Positions 1 through 14,335 of a stretch of DNA of 64,000 nucleotides are shown piece after piece. How positions within the stretch are numbered: the first letter of the stretch is position 1; every line of letters begins with the position of its first letter. The notes below the pieces were generated by a model. The model saw only the letters and a program-made list of their open reading frames with translations. It was not told where the DNA came from and searched no databases. The stretch is taken from positions 341,788 to 405,787 of the forward strand of contig NZ_JAKNQQ010000004.1 in NCBI RefSeq assembly GCF_022662475.1, written 5' to 3'. This stretch comes from Sphingomonas sp. TREG-RG-20F-R18-01 (GTDB lineage Bacteria; Pseudomonadota; Alphaproteobacteria; Sphingomonadales; Sphingomonadaceae). The translations under genes and the position numbers were made by a program.

Positions 1-3
1 TAA

Positions 4-972
4 GTGGGACTGCATCGGGGTTCGCTTCTCATGGGTTCCATCGCTGCGACGAATACCATACAAAGCACAAATGCATCGAATCGCAAGAAACAATCGGTTG
101 AGATAGTGCAGGTTCCAGCGGATCTCAGTCTGGCTTTCGCGACGGGTGCGGTCGTGCCGCGATCGTTGCATCAATGGCGCGGCTTTTCCGCAGAGCATGT
201 CGTGACGGGTACGCAACCATATTCGTTTCAGCGTAGCGGCGAAACACAGTATCTGGCGTTGCACGACATGATTTTGGATGATGGTGAAATCGCCATCGAC
301 GGCATGGCGACCAATTACACGCGCGACTGGCGCCGATCGGTCAGCTTCATCCCCAAGGGGCGTTCGGCGCAGGGATGGGTGACCCCGGCCTCGCGGAAGA
401 ATGCCTTTACCGCCCTGTACTTCGAACCCGCCCTGATCAGCGAAGAGCTTGAGCGCCGCTATACGGTGACGAACCCTGCACCGTTTCTGTTCGTCAGGCC
501 TCCGCCGTTGCAGGCGGCGCTCACGCGACTGGAGACCTTGCTGCTGGCGCCAAACGTCGATGAGATGCTGGCGGAAAGCGTGTGTCTGGTAGCGGCGCTC
601 GAGGTGTTCGGCATCCAGTCCGACCCGGTCGGCGTGGGGTTGTCCGAACGGCATCTCAAGCTGGTCGACGCCTTCGTGGCGGATCATCTGGCGGACGGGA
701 TCAGCGTATCCGACCTGGCGGTGCTGTGCGGGCTGAGCCGGTTCCATTTCACCCGGGCGTTCAAGACGGCGACCGGGACGACACCTTATGCCTATGTCAC
801 GACCAAACGGATCGATCGGGCGCGCGAGTTGCTGGCCGAATCCGGGCTTGGCATCGAGCACATATCCGGGGGGGTCGGTTTTCCGACGAGCGCACAGTTC
901 CGGCGCGCGTTCCGCGCCCGGGTTGGTTGTTCCGCCCTGGAATATCGCCGCCTGAGACGGAGAATCTGCTAA
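4..972 (+). CDS. AraC-family transcriptional regulator
   Basis: The C-terminal ~100 residues form the two helix-turn-helix motifs of AraC/XylS regulators, with the pattern GISVSDLAVLCGLSRFHFTR, then FK, then a second helix pair ending near the C-terminus. The N-terminal ~200 residues would be the ligand or dimerisation domain and match nothing I can name. An in-frame TAA at 1-3 bounds the frame, so the start is GTG at 4 or ATG at 31. The gene stops 3 bp before the bacteriophytochrome kinase, so the two are probably co-transcribed and the regulator may act in the same light or redox response. The effector is unknown. Confidence 0.85.
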   Translation: MGLHRGSLLMGSIAATNTIQSTNASNRKKQSVEIVQVPADLSLAFATGAVVPRSLHQWRGFSAEHVVTGTQPYSFQRSGETQYLALHDMILDDGEIAIDGMATNYTRDWRRSVSFIPKGRSAQGWVTPASRKNAFTALYFEPALISEELERRYTVTNPAPFLFVRPPPLQAALTRLETLLLAPNVDEMLAESVCLVAALEVFGIQSDPVGVGLSERHLKLVDAFVADHLADGISVSDLAVLCGLSRFHFTRAFKTATGTTPYAYVTTKRIDRARELLAESGLGIEHISGGVGFPTSAQFRRAFRARVGCSALEYRRLRRRIC

Positions 973-975
973 ACC

Positions 976-3594
976 ATGTCCGACACCGATCCATCCCTCC
1001 CGGATCTCACGATCTGCGACCGCGAACCGATCACTCGGCTGGATCGCATCCAGTCCTTCGGCTTCCTTCTGGCTCTCTCCAACGACTGGACGATTGCCCG
1101 CGCCTCGGCGAATACCGCGGAGATGTTCGGCGTTGCGCCCGACATGCTGATCGGCCGGCCGCTCGACAGCGTCATCAGCCGGCAGGCGTTGCACGACATT
1201 CGCAACCGGATGACGATCCTGCAGGCGACGTCGAGCGAACGGCTGTACGATATCGGCCTGGTCAACCCGAAGCAGCGCTTCGACCTCAGCCTGCACTATA
1301 GCGGCGAGTTGCTGGTGCTGGAGGGCGAACCATCGTTGCCGCAGGACCGGATGGAAGCAGCGTCGATGGTCCGCGCGATGATAGAGCGGTTGAAGCGCAT
1401 GAAGGCGCTTGGCGAATTCCACCGCGACGCGGCGCGGCAGATCCGCGCGATCACCGGGTTCGAGCGGGTGATGATCTATCGCTTCGAGGACAATGGCGAT
1501 GGCGACGTCATTGTGGAATCGACCCGGTCGAACATCGAGAGCTTCCTCGGGCTGCGCTATCCGGCGTCGGACATACCGGTGCAGGCAAGAGCCCTGTATC
1601 TTGCCAATCCATTCCGGATCATCGCCGACGTTCACGCCCCGACGGTGCCGGTGCTGCCGTTGCGTGGCGGCCCCGAGCAGGCGCTCGACATGACCCATGC
1701 CGTTACGCGCGCCGTTTCCCCGGTGCATATCGAATATTTGACCAACATGGGGGTGGGGGCCTCGCTGTCGATCTCGATCATCGTCGAGGGCAAGCTGTGG
1801 GGGTTGATCGCCTGTCATCACGGTGCCGCGCGCTGCCCGAGCTTCGTGATGCGCACCGCTGCCGAACTGTTCGGGCACATGTATTCGATGACGCTCGAAA
1901 GCCGGCTGCGCGGCGATGCTGCCGCCGCCGAGCGCAGTGCGCGCGAGCTCAGCGACCGGATGATGACCGCGATCGCCGCGGACGAGTCGCTGCTAACCAA
2001 CGCCGAATGGATCCGCGACATCGTTGGCGGCATGATCCCTTGCGATGGCGTTGCGATCTTTCAGGGTGGGCGGGTATCGCTCAACGGATCGACACCGCCG
2101 GAAGAAGACGTCTACGGGATCGCCCGCTACCTCGACACCGCTTCGCCGAGCAGGGTCTTCGATACGAGCGAACTGGCATCGATCGAGCCGCGCTGCGCGC
2201 AGTCCGCCGATCGCGCGACTGGGATGCTGTCGATCCCCGTGTCCCGAACGCCGCGCGACTACATCATGCTGTTCCGTCGCGAGATGCTGCAGGAAGTGCG
2301 ATGGAGTGGGGACCCCACCAAGGCCGTGGTCCAAACCGACGACGGGCTCCGCCTGTCACCACGCAAGAGCTTTGCCGCTTTCGCCAGCATGGTGCGCGGA
2401 AAATCCCAGCCTTTTTCAGAAGCCGATCTGCGCCTCGGCGAAGCGGTGCGGGTTGCGATCATCGAGGTGATCCTACGATATTCGGAGGCAGCGAGTGAGG
2501 AGCGCCGCCGTTCGACCGAACGCAGCGAATTGCTGATCGCCGAGCTCAACCACCGGGTCCGCAACATCCTGACGCTCGTGCGCGGTCTGATCACGCGGAC
2601 CGGCCAGAGCGTCAATGGCGTGGCCGAGTACATGTCCGCGCTCAACGGTCGCGTGCAGGCCCTTGCGCGAGCGCACGACTATGTCACCCGCAACGCCTGG
2701 GGACCGGCGTCACTGGCATCTCTGTTAGAGGATGAGGTCAACACGCATCGGCGCAACGGGCATGATGTCCTCACCGTCGACGGGCCACCCGTCCAGCTTC
2801 ACCCGACCGCCATGACGACGATGGCGCTGGTCGTGCACGAACTGGCGACCAACAGTGCCAAATATGGTGCGCTGTCGACCGACGGTTGCATCCACGTGAC
2901 GCTCGCCATGCGCACGGACGGCGGGCTGGACGTGCGTTGGCGCGAGCGCGGCGGTCCGGCGGTTCAGGCGCCGACCCGACGCGGCTTTGGATCGGTCGTG
3001 ATCGAGCGGACGGTACCGTTCGACCTGCAGGGGACGGCCGAAGTTCGCTATCTGCTCGGTGGGCTGGAGGCGGACTTCTACCTTCCGGCGAAACACCTCG
3101 TTCCGCCGCAGGAGGTTCCAAGCGTCGCCGCGGCGGATGTCGTGTCGCCCCATCGCACGGTGGAACAGAAGGCCAAGGCGAACAGCCCGCTCGCGGGCGC
3201 CGCCGTCTTGTTGCTGGAAGACAGCATGATCATCGCGCTCGAGACGGAAGACATGCTGTACGCGCTGGGGGCGGATCATGTGACCACGGCGTCCACCATC
3301 GCTGAAGCGGTCGCCTCGGTGGCGTCCAGCCGCTTCGATCTTGCCGTGCTGGATATCAACGTTGCCGGGCAGGTGAGCTTCGATTTCGCCAGGCGCCTGC
3401 GAGGAACCGGGGTGCCGTTCATTTTTGCGTCAGGATATGGCGATCAGGTTGCGCTCGACGGCGACGAGGCGGGGGCTGTCGTGCTTCAGAAGCCGTTCGT
3501 GCTGGACCATCTTCGGGAGGCCTTGCTTAAGGGCATCGACGGTCGGGTCGACGCATCGTCCGGTCCGGCTGGACTGCCGAAACTGCCAGGGTGA
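976..3594 (+). CDS. Bacteriophytochrome hybrid HWE histidine kinase with receiver domain
   Basis: This 872-residue protein has the full bacteriophytochrome layout: PAS (about 10-115), GAF (about 140-310), PHY (about 320-500), HWE kinase (about 515-710) and a C-terminal receiver (about 745-865). Cys14 in LTICDREPI is in the biliverdin-attachment position, PASDIP lies in the GAF domain, and PRKSF (462-466) is the PHY tongue motif. The kinase has phosphoacceptor His526 in AELNHRVRN, an N-box HELATNSAKYGAL and the WRERGGP motif of HWE kinases. Asp793 in VLDIN is the receiver phosphosite. It is probably a cytoplasmic red/far-red light sensor. It lies 3 bp after an AraC regulator, and I see no separate response regulator or haem oxygenase nearby. 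Confidence 0.93.
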   Translation: MSDTDPSLPDLTICDREPITRLDRIQSFGFLLALSNDWTIARASANTAEMFGVAPDMLIGRPLDSVISRQALHDIRNRMTILQATSSERLYDIGLVNPKQRFDLSLHYSGELLVLEGEPSLPQDRMEAASMVRAMIERLKRMKALGEFHRDAARQIRAITGFERVMIYRFEDNGDGDVIVESTRSNIESFLGLRYPASDIPVQARALYLANPFRIIADVHAPTVPVLPLRGGPEQALDMTHAVTRAVSPVHIEYLTNMGVGASLSISIIVEGKLWGLIACHHGAARCPSFVMRTAAELFGHMYSMTLESRLRGDAAAAERSARELSDRMMTAIAADESLLTNAEWIRDIVGGMIPCDGVAIFQGGRVSLNGSTPPEEDVYGIARYLDTASPSRVFDTSELASIEPRCAQSADRATGMLSIPVSRTPRDYIMLFRREMLQEVRWSGDPTKAVVQTDDGLRLSPRKSFAAFASMVRGKSQPFSEADLRLGEAVRVAIIEVILRYSEAASEERRRSTERSELLIAELNHRVRNILTLVRGLITRTGQSVNGVAEYMSALNGRVQALARAHDYVTRNAWGPASLASLLEDEVNTHRRNGHDVLTVDGPPVQLHPTAMTTMALVVHELATNSAKYGALSTDGCIHVTLAMRTDGGLDVRWRERGGPAVQAPTRRGFGSVVIERTVPFDLQGTAEVRYLLGGLEADFYLPAKHLVPPQEVPSVAAADVVSPHRTVEQKAKANSPLAGAAVLLLEDSMIIALETEDMLYALGADHVTTASTIAEAVASVASSRFDLAVLDINVAGQVSFDFARRLRGTGVPFIFASGYGDQVALDGDEAGAVVLQKPFVLDHLREALLKGIDGRVDASSGPAGLPKLPG

Positions 3595-3654
3595 TCCGGG
3601 CGCCGGCAGCGTAGTTCCGGAAGCGTAGCGACCGTAAGCGTCGCGCCGGTGCGC

Positions 3655-5178
3655 TTACAGACACGCCTCGAGATACGCCTGGTCGAACCCGAACGTCCGC
3701 GCCTTCTCGAGCGTATAGGGGCGCAGGCCCATCGAGCGATATTCGCCGATGATCTTGCCGTCGGCGCTCTCGTCGAGATATTCGAACTTGAACAGCTCCT
3801 GCGTGACGATCACCGGGCCTTCCATGCCGATCACCTCGGTGACGTTGGTGACACGGCGCGAGCCGTCGCGCAGGCGCTTCACCTGGATGATCATCTCGAC
3901 CGAATCGGCGATCTGACGCGAGATCGCCTCCTTGGGCACCTTGATGTCGGACATCATCACCATGTTCTCCATACGCGCCAGCGCCTCGCGCGGGGAGTTG
4001 GCGTGGAGCGTGCACATCGATCCGTCGTGACCGGTGTTCATGGCCGCCAACATGTCGAAACATTCGCTGCCACGGATTTCGCCCAGGATGATGCGATCCG
4101 GGCGCATACGCAGCGCGTTCTTGACGAGATCGCGGATGCTGATCTCGCCCTGGCCCTCGAGGTTGGCAGGGCGGGTTTCGAGCGGCAGCCAGTGCGGCTG
4201 TTGCAGGCGGAGTTCGGCGGCGTCCTCGATCGTCAGCACGCGCTCGCCCGGGTCGATCATCTTGGACAGCGCGTTGAGCATCGTCGTCTTGCCCGAACCC
4301 GTACCGCCCGAGATGACGACGTTGAAGCGGCATGCGCCCGCGATCTTGAGCGCGGTCGCCATCTTGGGTGACATCGAGCCGAACCCCGCCATCATGTCGA
4401 GCGTAATCGGCTTGGCGGAGAACTTACGAATCGAGATCGCGGTGCCGCGGAGCGACAGCGGCGGTACGATCACGTTGACGCGGCTGCCGTCCTTGAGGCG
4501 GGCGTCGGCGAGCGGCGTGGTCTGGTCGACGCGGCGGCCGACCGAGTTGCAGATGCGCTGCGCGATCTGGAAGAGATGTTCCTCGTCGCGGAACTGGATC
4601 TGCGCGAGTTCGAGCTTGCCCTTGCGCTCGACATAGGTCTGGTCGGGGCCGTTGACCATGATATCGGTGATGTTCGGGTCGGCGAGCAATTCCTCGAGCG
4701 GCCCGAGCCCGAGCAGTTCGTCGACCAGCACCTTCTCGAGCGCGAACTGCTCGCGGCGGTTGAGGGTGAGCTTCAGTTCGGCGAGCACCTCGCCGATGAT
4801 CGGGCGGAATTCCTCGGCGAGCTCGTCCTTGTCGAGCGTCGCGGCGGCCTCGGGATCGACGCGTTCGAGCAGGCGCGGGAGCACCTGCTCCTTAATCTTG
4901 TGGATCGAGCTTTCGAAACCCTCGACCTTGGAATTGCCCGCGTCGCCCGACGATGCCTGGCGATCGGCGAGCCGCTGCATCGCATCCTGCTGGAGCGGGG
5001 GAAGGACACCGAACGGATCGAGCTCCGCGGCCGAGATCGGCAGGGGGGGGAATTGCTCACCGCCGGTTTCGGCTTCCGCCGGTCGCGCGCCGCCGCCGCC
5101 CTGCATCGGGCGCGCCACGCCGAACGCCGGGCGCGAACCCTGTCCTGCAATTCCAGGACGACGCCCAAATGCACTCAT
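3655..5178 (-). CDS. cpaF: CpaF/TadA-family pilus assembly ATPase
   Basis: This 507-residue secretion ATPase powers assembly of Flp/Tad pili at the inner membrane. The N-terminal ~110 residues are a glycine- and proline-rich lead. The CpaF core follows, with Walker A GGTGSGKTTMLNAL, the acidic Walker B region and the conserved GTGHDGSMCTLHANSPREAL stretch of type II/IV secretion ATPases. ATG at 5178 has GAGGA about 10 bases upstream. No other tad/cpa genes flank it, so the rest of the pilus machine must be encoded elsewhere. Confidence 0.93.
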   Translation of the reverse strand: MSAFGRRPGIAGQGSRPAFGVARPMQGGGGARPAEAETGGEQFPPLPISAAELDPFGVLPPLQQDAMQRLADRQASSGDAGNSKVEGFESSIHKIKEQVLPRLLERVDPEAAATLDKDELAEEFRPIIGEVLAELKLTLNRREQFALEKVLVDELLGLGPLEELLADPNITDIMVNGPDQTYVERKGKLELAQIQFRDEEHLFQIAQRICNSVGRRVDQTTPLADARLKDGSRVNVIVPPLSLRGTAISIRKFSAKPITLDMMAGFGSMSPKMATALKIAGACRFNVVISGGTGSGKTTMLNALSKMIDPGERVLTIEDAAELRLQQPHWLPLETRPANLEGQGEISIRDLVKNALRMRPDRIILGEIRGSECFDMLAAMNTGHDGSMCTLHANSPREALARMENMVMMSDIKVPKEAISRQIADSVEMIIQVKRLRDGSRRVTNVTEVIGMEGPVIVTQELFKFEYLDESADGKIIGEYRSMGLRPYTLEKARTFGFDQAYLEACL

Positions 5179-5317
5179 GCCGTCTGATTCCTCATAGCAA
5201 CGACCGAGCTAGCCGGCAAAACTTGATATTTACCTAATGTGTTAGGGGTCGGAGGTAAGCAGAACGGGGACCGGTGGCCGATCCCGCTCGCTGCCCATTA
5301 ATCGTGTTTTTACCGCA

Positions 5318-6889
5318 GTGGCGCAGAGTCAGCCGATGCGGTCACATCCCGAACTTCCTTACGATCGGACTGCGTCACCGATCAATCTTGCCGGTACGCC
5401 GCCGCGTCCGCCGTTTCTCGAACGGCATTGGCAAGCGATCTTGCTCGGGCTGGCGTTCGTGATCGGCGTGCCGACGCGACTGATGTCTGGCTATGGTCTG
5501 CCGTTGTGGTTCGACGAGACGTTCTCGGCGGTCATCGCGACTCAGCCAAATCTCGGAAGCTTGCTGCGATGGTGTCTCAACGAGCTGACTGGCCCGGCAT
5601 ATTACGTTCCCCTGTGGATATGGGTGAAGGCGTTCGGTGCGAGCGATGTCGCCCTGCGTGCGGCGAGCATGGCCTGCTCGCTTGCGGCACCGCTGGTCAT
5701 TCTGCGATACGGAAGTGCCGACAGGCTTCTACGGGTGTTTTGGTGCGCGATCGTTCTGCTGTGGTTGCCGGCTCTGATATTCGCGAACGACGCGCGTTCG
5801 TACGCGCAGCTCTTCTTGCTGGGTAGTGTACAGGCGATTGCCTTTCTCCACCTGATCCGTGGCCCGTGCACACGACGCGCGCTGTCGTGGACATGCGTCT
5901 CGGTGCTGATGGTCCTCACCCATTATTATGCGATCCCGATCGTCGGATCGCAGGGGGTATTGTATCTGCTGCTCGGTCGCCAGCGGGCCATCAAGACATG
6001 GCCGGCGTTTCTGCCGGTTTTGCTCCTGTTAGGCTGGATGGCCGTGCACCTGCCCTTCGTGTTCGGCCTGTCGGCTGCGTGCGCGGCGTCGTGTTACGCT
6101 CCAACGCCAAACCTGCTGCCCCTGATCCCGCTCCTCATGTTCGGTACCGGTCTGCAAGGCAGTCTGCTCTTGGCGATCATCGGATTGTCCACTGTCGTGC
6201 TCCTGGCGAAGGTGCCGCCGAAACGCGGTTCGATCCGCACGATGGGGCTGGCTCCGGAATGGGCGCTGGTCCTGAGTGGCGCGCTGGCCTTCGGCTTGGT
6301 TTTGGTCTTTGCAACAGTGCGGCCCGGCTTCGCGCCGCGCTATCTTGCGCCCTGTCATCCTGCGCTGTTGTTCGCAGTAGCGTGGTGGATGCGGTGGTCC
6401 ATCGACCGAAGCGCGATACCCGTGCTCGCGTTGTTTGCCGCGATGGCAGGCGGCATGCTCCAGGAGACGCGTGCGGCCTTGACCGATACCGCGTTGGATC
6501 ATCGGCACTTGTTTAACCTCGAACAACCTTCGGCATGGCTGCTGCAGCGGCATCCGGATCGGCTCGTGTTCGCCTTTGCCGATCCGGTCGGCGTGGCTTC
6601 ATCCGCCACGCCCCTGGGGCGCGCCAATGTCGGCGAGGTTGGCGGGTTCTTCCTGCGCAGGGCGGGGCAGGCCGTCGATGTCGTGGTGGCGGGAAGGGCA
6701 CATGCGCCGCCATCGAGCAGCGAGGTCCTGTCTCTCGCGGGAACAGATCCGCGTAGCGCAATACTCTGGATCGGAAACGATTTCAGCTCGCCCAGTCATA
6801 TCGTCCCGACGCTTGCCGAGGGATCCTGGGAGTGCAGGGACTTCGGTAAGCCGATGGCGACGGTCGTGGCGTGCCGTCGTAAGCGTTAG
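5318..6889 (+). CDS. GT-C type multi-spanning membrane glycosyltransferase-like protein
   Basis: A 523-residue protein with about ten hydrophobic helices. Near the N-terminus, [12 protein letters not shown] resembles the first-loop acidic motif of GT-C (ArnT/PMT-like) glycosyltransferases, which use polyprenyl-phosphate sugars. The soluble C-terminal ~120 residues are unlike anything I can name. The start is GTG at 5318 or ATG at 5336. The stop overlaps the convergent atpC stop by 4 bp. Acceptor and sugar are unknown, and no cell-envelope cluster surrounds it. Confidence 0.65.
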   Translation: MAQSQPMRSHPELPYDRTASPINLAGTPPRPPFLERHWQAILLGLAFVIGVPTRLMSGYGLPLWFDETFSAVIATQPNLGSLLRWCLNELTGPAYYVPLWIWVKAFGASDVALRAASMACSLAAPLVILRYGSADRLLRVFWCAIVLLWLPALIFANDARSYAQLFLLGSVQAIAFLHLIRGPCTRRALSWTCVSVLMVLTHYYAIPIVGSQGVLYLLLGRQRAIKTWPAFLPVLLLLGWMAVHLPFVFGLSAACAASCYAPTPNLLPLIPLLMFGTGLQGSLLLAIIGLSTVVLLAKVPPKRGSIRTMGLAPEWALVLSGALAFGLVLVFATVRPGFAPRYLAPCHPALLFAVAWWMRWSIDRSAIPVLALFAAMAGGMLQETRAALTDTALDHRHLFNLEQPSAWLLQRHPDRLVFAFADPVGVASSATPLGRANVGEVGGFFLRRAGQAVDVVVAGRAHAPPSSSEVLSLAGTDPRSAILWIGNDFSSPSHIVPTLAEGSWECRDFGKPMATVVACRRKR

Positions 6890-7137
6890 GCGACGCGCTC
6901 GGCGAGGACGGTCAAGCCGCGCGCGCTGACTTCGGCGAAGCCGCCTTCGATCGTGATCGTCTCGGGCGTGCCGTCGGGCGTGCGATAGACCGACAGTGCG
7001 CCGTCGCGGATCGTCGACATGACGGGCGCATGGCCTTCAAGCACGCCGAAGTCACCCTCGGTGCCGGGGACGACGACCATGTGGACCGATTCCGAGCGGA
7101 CCAGCTTTTCAGGCGTGACGAGTTCGAAGTGCAGCAT
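6886..7137 (-). CDS. atpC: ATP synthase F1 epsilon subunit
   Basis: An 83-residue protein starting [13 protein letters not shown], with the beta-sandwich signature [16 protein letters not shown]. It is short compared with the 130-140 residues of enterobacterial epsilon because the C-terminal helical hairpin is absent, which is usual for many alphaproteobacteria. An upstream in-frame extension to 7197 runs into the intergenic repeat and is rejected. It is the last gene of the atpHAGDC operon, separated from atpD by an inverted repeat. Confidence 0.93.
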   Translation of the reverse strand: MLHFELVTPEKLVRSESVHMVVVPGTEGDFGVLEGHAPVMSTIRDGALSVYRTPDGTPETITIEGGFAEVSARGLTVLAERVA

Positions 7138-7155
7138 CGTATCTCTCTCTTCGCA

Positions 7156-7254
7156 CCTCCCCTTTAGGGGAGGGGTTGGGGGTGGGGGGTGTCTCACCGA
7201 GCGTCAGCACTGCTGGACTGCCCCACCCCAACCCCTCCCCCGAGGGGGAGGGGC
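7156..7254. repeat. REP-like inverted repeat, family A (atpD-atpC gap)
   Basis: Two G/C-rich hairpins face each other: CCTCCCCTTTAGGGGAGG followed by TTGGGGGTGGGG on the left, and CCCCACCCCAACCCCTCCCC followed by a CGAGGGGGAGGGG arm on the right. The same element recurs at 26093-26192 and, in variant form, at 30144-30250. It sits inside the atp operon between the beta and epsilon genes and would form strong structure in the mRNA. Confidence 0.85.
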
Positions 7255-7263
7255 TTTAGTAGC

Positions 7264-9644
<2,381 letters not shown>

Positions 9645-9658
9645 TCTCGTCCTTCTTC

Positions 9659-9778
9659 TCCCTCTCCCCCCCGGGGAGAGGGTCGGGGAGAGAGGCAGTC
9701 ACAAACTTACGTCCGCGTTACTGCCCTCTCCCGACTTCGCTTCGCTCGTCTGCCCTCTCCCCGTGGGGGAGAGGGAGA
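9659..9778. repeat. REP-like inverted repeats, family D (atpA-atpG gap)
   Basis: Two short perfect hairpins, CCCTCTCCCC/GGGGAGAGGG near 9660-9681 and CCCTCTCCCC/GGGGAGAGGG near 9753-9775, enclose ~70 bp with a further weaker pairing. It fills the whole gap between the alpha and gamma genes. No second copy of this family was noticed in the window. It probably structures or stabilises the polycistronic mRNA. Confidence 0.8.
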
Positions 9779-9781
9779 AGT

Positions 9782-11873
<2,092 letters not shown>

Positions 11874-12184
11874 GCGATTGGGATCCTCTTGGACGTCATA
11901 AGGTGGCCCCATGGGGAATGAAGGCGGCAAAACGCGCCTCCAGATGGGTTGCCGGTTCGCTAGCATCGGGTCGCGGGCGATGCAAGCCGTGCGCTGAAAT
12001 GCGTCCGGAGCGGGACGACTTTCCTGTGGAATTTCTTTTAACTGTAATATTCAGTTAACTACCTGTCAGGCCCTTGCTGCGCATTAGCCGCGGCATGAAG
12101 ACCCCTTCGCTTCGGCCGCACGTCCGCTCGCTCAAGGCATTGTTGCGCCGCTTTCTCGTCAAATGGGCGGAGGGTGGCCGGAAC
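11874..12184. promoter_or_regulatory. Divergent intergenic region atpH / chemoreceptor
   Basis: This 311-bp gap must hold the atp operon promoter (minus) and the chemoreceptor promoter (plus). The only striking element is a perfect 7-7-7 inverted repeat at 12038-12058, TTAACTG-TAATATT-CAGTTAA. It is A/T-rich against the GC-rich surroundings and is a possible operator. No convincing -35/-10 pair was recognised. Confidence 0.45.
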
Positions 12185-13876
12185 ATGCGGGTGCAGCTGC
12201 GCCGCATCGTCGGCGCGCTGCTGGCGATCCAGGCTTTGTTTGCGGTCACGTTGCTGGGGACCACCCTCGCCACAAGCCACCGGGTCAACGCGCTGGTGGT
12301 GGACCGGCTGTATCCGATCGGCGAATTGCAGCGGATCAACGCCAGCTATGGCACCGCGCTGCTTACCGCCAACAAGGTCCGCAGCGGTAATCTGTCGGCG
12401 GTAGGCGCGATCGAGACGATCGCGGCGTCGCGCCGCCTGATCGCTACGGATTGGGACGCCTTTACCCGTCACAGGTTCGATGTCGGCCGCTCGGACGAGG
12501 TGGCACAGGTTGCGACGGCGCGGCACGATGCCGATGCTGCGCTGGACAAGCTGCTGGCATTGCTGCGCGGGGGACATGTCGACCAGCTCGATTTTTTCCT
12601 GAGTGGCGCGATGTACAGCGCGATCGACCCGCTGACCGTATCCAGCGCCACCTTGATCGAGGATCTGCGTGCCGATGCGATGCGCGAGCGGCAAGCGCTC
12701 GACCGGGGTTTCGGCCAGATCTATCTGCTCGTGACGCTGATCACGGTGGGGGCGGTCCTCGTTTCGATCTGGGGGATGCGAATGCTGTCGCTGCGGGTCG
12801 AGCGTCCGCTGGCGCAGATTGCCGCCGCGACGCGCGACATCACGTTGGAACGCGCCGAGGCAATCATCCCTGCGCTCGATCGCACCGACGAGATTGGCGA
12901 GATCGCACGCGCGCTCGCCTTCGCGCGCGACCGGTCGGCGGAGGCGCGACGCATGAGCGAGCAGGCTCGGAGGACCGCCGATGCGCTCAACGCCAATGAA
13001 CGTCGCGAGGATGCCGCACGGTCCCGTCGGGCGGCGCATCTGGAAGCCCTGTTCCAGAAGTTCGAACAAGAGGCGGGGTCCTCGGTCCGGCGGCTTGCCT
13101 CGGCGGGTCCAGCGCTGCGCCAGACGGCCGGGGCGATGGCAGACGAGGCCGGAACCACCCAGGAGCAGGCGATGGCAACCGCCGCGCTGACCGAACAGAG
13201 CGCCACCAACGCGCGGACGATCGCGCATTCGGCGGCTGCGCTTGCCGGGGCGATCGACCAGATCAGCCGGGAGGCGAACGAATCGCGCGCCAGCGTGGCA
13301 ACCGTGCGGTCGCGGACGCTGGAGGGACGCGATCGCGCCGAATCGCTGGGGGCGTTGGTGGCCGAAATCTCCGGGGTGCTCGATATGATCGCAGCGGTCG
13401 CGGGCCAGACCAATCTTCTGGCGCTCAACGCGACGATCGAAGCGGCGCGGGCGGGCGAGGCCGGGCGTGGCTTCGCGGTCGTCGCGGACGAAGTGAAGGG
13501 ACTGGCGCGCCAGACGCAGCTCGCGGCGGGTCGGATCGAGGGGCGGTTGGATGCGGTGCGAATCGCGACGGGCACCGTTCTGGCGACGATCGAATCGGTC
13601 AACGGCCTGGTCGCCGAGCTCGATCGTTCGTCTGCGAACGTCGCGCAGGCGGTCGACCAGCAGCGCGGCATGACCCAGGCGATCGCGCACGCCATCGCCG
13701 AGGTCGAGGACGGCACGGCCGACGCCGCCGCCAATATGCAGACGCTGCGCGAACGCGCCGAGCGCTCGCGCCATAGCGCCGACCAGGTTACGCGCACTGC
13801 TGGCGACGTTGCCGGCGGCGTGGAGGCGCTGCGCAGCCAGATCAACGGCCTGATCGCGGACGTACGCGCGGCGTGA
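12185..13876 (+). CDS. Methyl-accepting chemotaxis protein
   Basis: A transmembrane chemoreceptor of 563 residues from ATG 12185. GGAGGG lies about 10 bases upstream of this ATG, and a short basic lead and first helix follow it directly. In-frame TTG 12074 and ATG 12095 would add up to 37 residues. A four-helix-type sensor of about 140 residues precedes the second helix ([18 protein letters not shown]) and a HAMP domain. The signalling tip is [20 protein letters not shown] followed by [18 protein letters not shown], the diagnostic MCP hairpin. No che genes are adjacent. Confidence 0.9.
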   Translation: MRVQLRRIVGALLAIQALFAVTLLGTTLATSHRVNALVVDRLYPIGELQRINASYGTALLTANKVRSGNLSAVGAIETIAASRRLIATDWDAFTRHRFDVGRSDEVAQVATARHDADAALDKLLALLRGGHVDQLDFFLSGAMYSAIDPLTVSSATLIEDLRADAMRERQALDRGFGQIYLLVTLITVGAVLVSIWGMRMLSLRVERPLAQIAAATRDITLERAEAIIPALDRTDEIGEIARALAFARDRSAEARRMSEQARRTADALNANERREDAARSRRAAHLEALFQKFEQEAGSSVRRLASAGPALRQTAGAMADEAGTTQEQAMATAALTEQSATNARTIAHSAAALAGAIDQISREANESRASVATVRSRTLEGRDRAESLGALVAEISGVLDMIAAVAGQTNLLALNATIEAARAGEAGRGFAVVADEVKGLARQTQLAAGRIEGRLDAVRIATGTVLATIESVNGLVAELDRSSANVAQAVDQQRGMTQAIAHAIAEVEDGTADAAANMQTLRERAERSRHSADQVTRTAGDVAGGVEALRSQINGLIADVRAA

Positions 13877-14335
13877 CGTTCGTCGCCGGCCGTGCTGGCG
13901 TCAGGCACCGTCACCCCCGCGAAGGCCAGGGCGTTGGCTTCGGGGCAACCGGTGTGCGTCATGATCAAGCGGCCGCGCCTGCGCGAGACCTCTGCGAAAG
14001 TCGCTCGATCTCACATCCGTCACCCCGGCGAAGGCCGGGGCCGTGTTGTTACCCGGGCGCGGCGAGACGGCTGAGTGCGGTATCACCGGTTTCGCCCCCT
14101 TACATGGCGGCCCCGGCCTGCGCCGGGGTGACGGAAAGAGGCAATGGCGCGACTTTCGAAGAGGTCTCGCTTCCGCCGGGGTGACGGGCGGGGGCCGCGG
14201 AGCACGTTCGCAAGTGTCTGGCGCTGCGCCGGGACGAGGACCCTTTGCGGTGGAAACCCAGCGCGACAGGACACACCCCCTAGACCACCGCTGGCGGCGC
14301 GGTATGGGCAGGCACCCCCAGCAGGAGCGACTCAC
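13877..14335. repeat. Gene-free region with family C REP-like repeats
   Basis: This 459-bp gap holds degenerate and intact copies of the inverted repeat CACCCCGGCGAAGGCCGGGG / CCCCGGCCTGCGCCGGGGTG. The main pair spans about 14018-14133, a decayed half copy lies at 13905-13930 and another half at about 14168-14187. The same family appears at 27143-27237. The promoter of the downstream hydrolase gene must lie near its right end. No coding potential is supported. Confidence 0.75.

Noticed and set aside
12059..13968. Minus-strand frames of 415 and 571 residues opposite the chemoreceptor
   Set aside because: The plus strand has clear MCP motifs; the antisense frames have low-complexity Arg/Ala/Ser composition.
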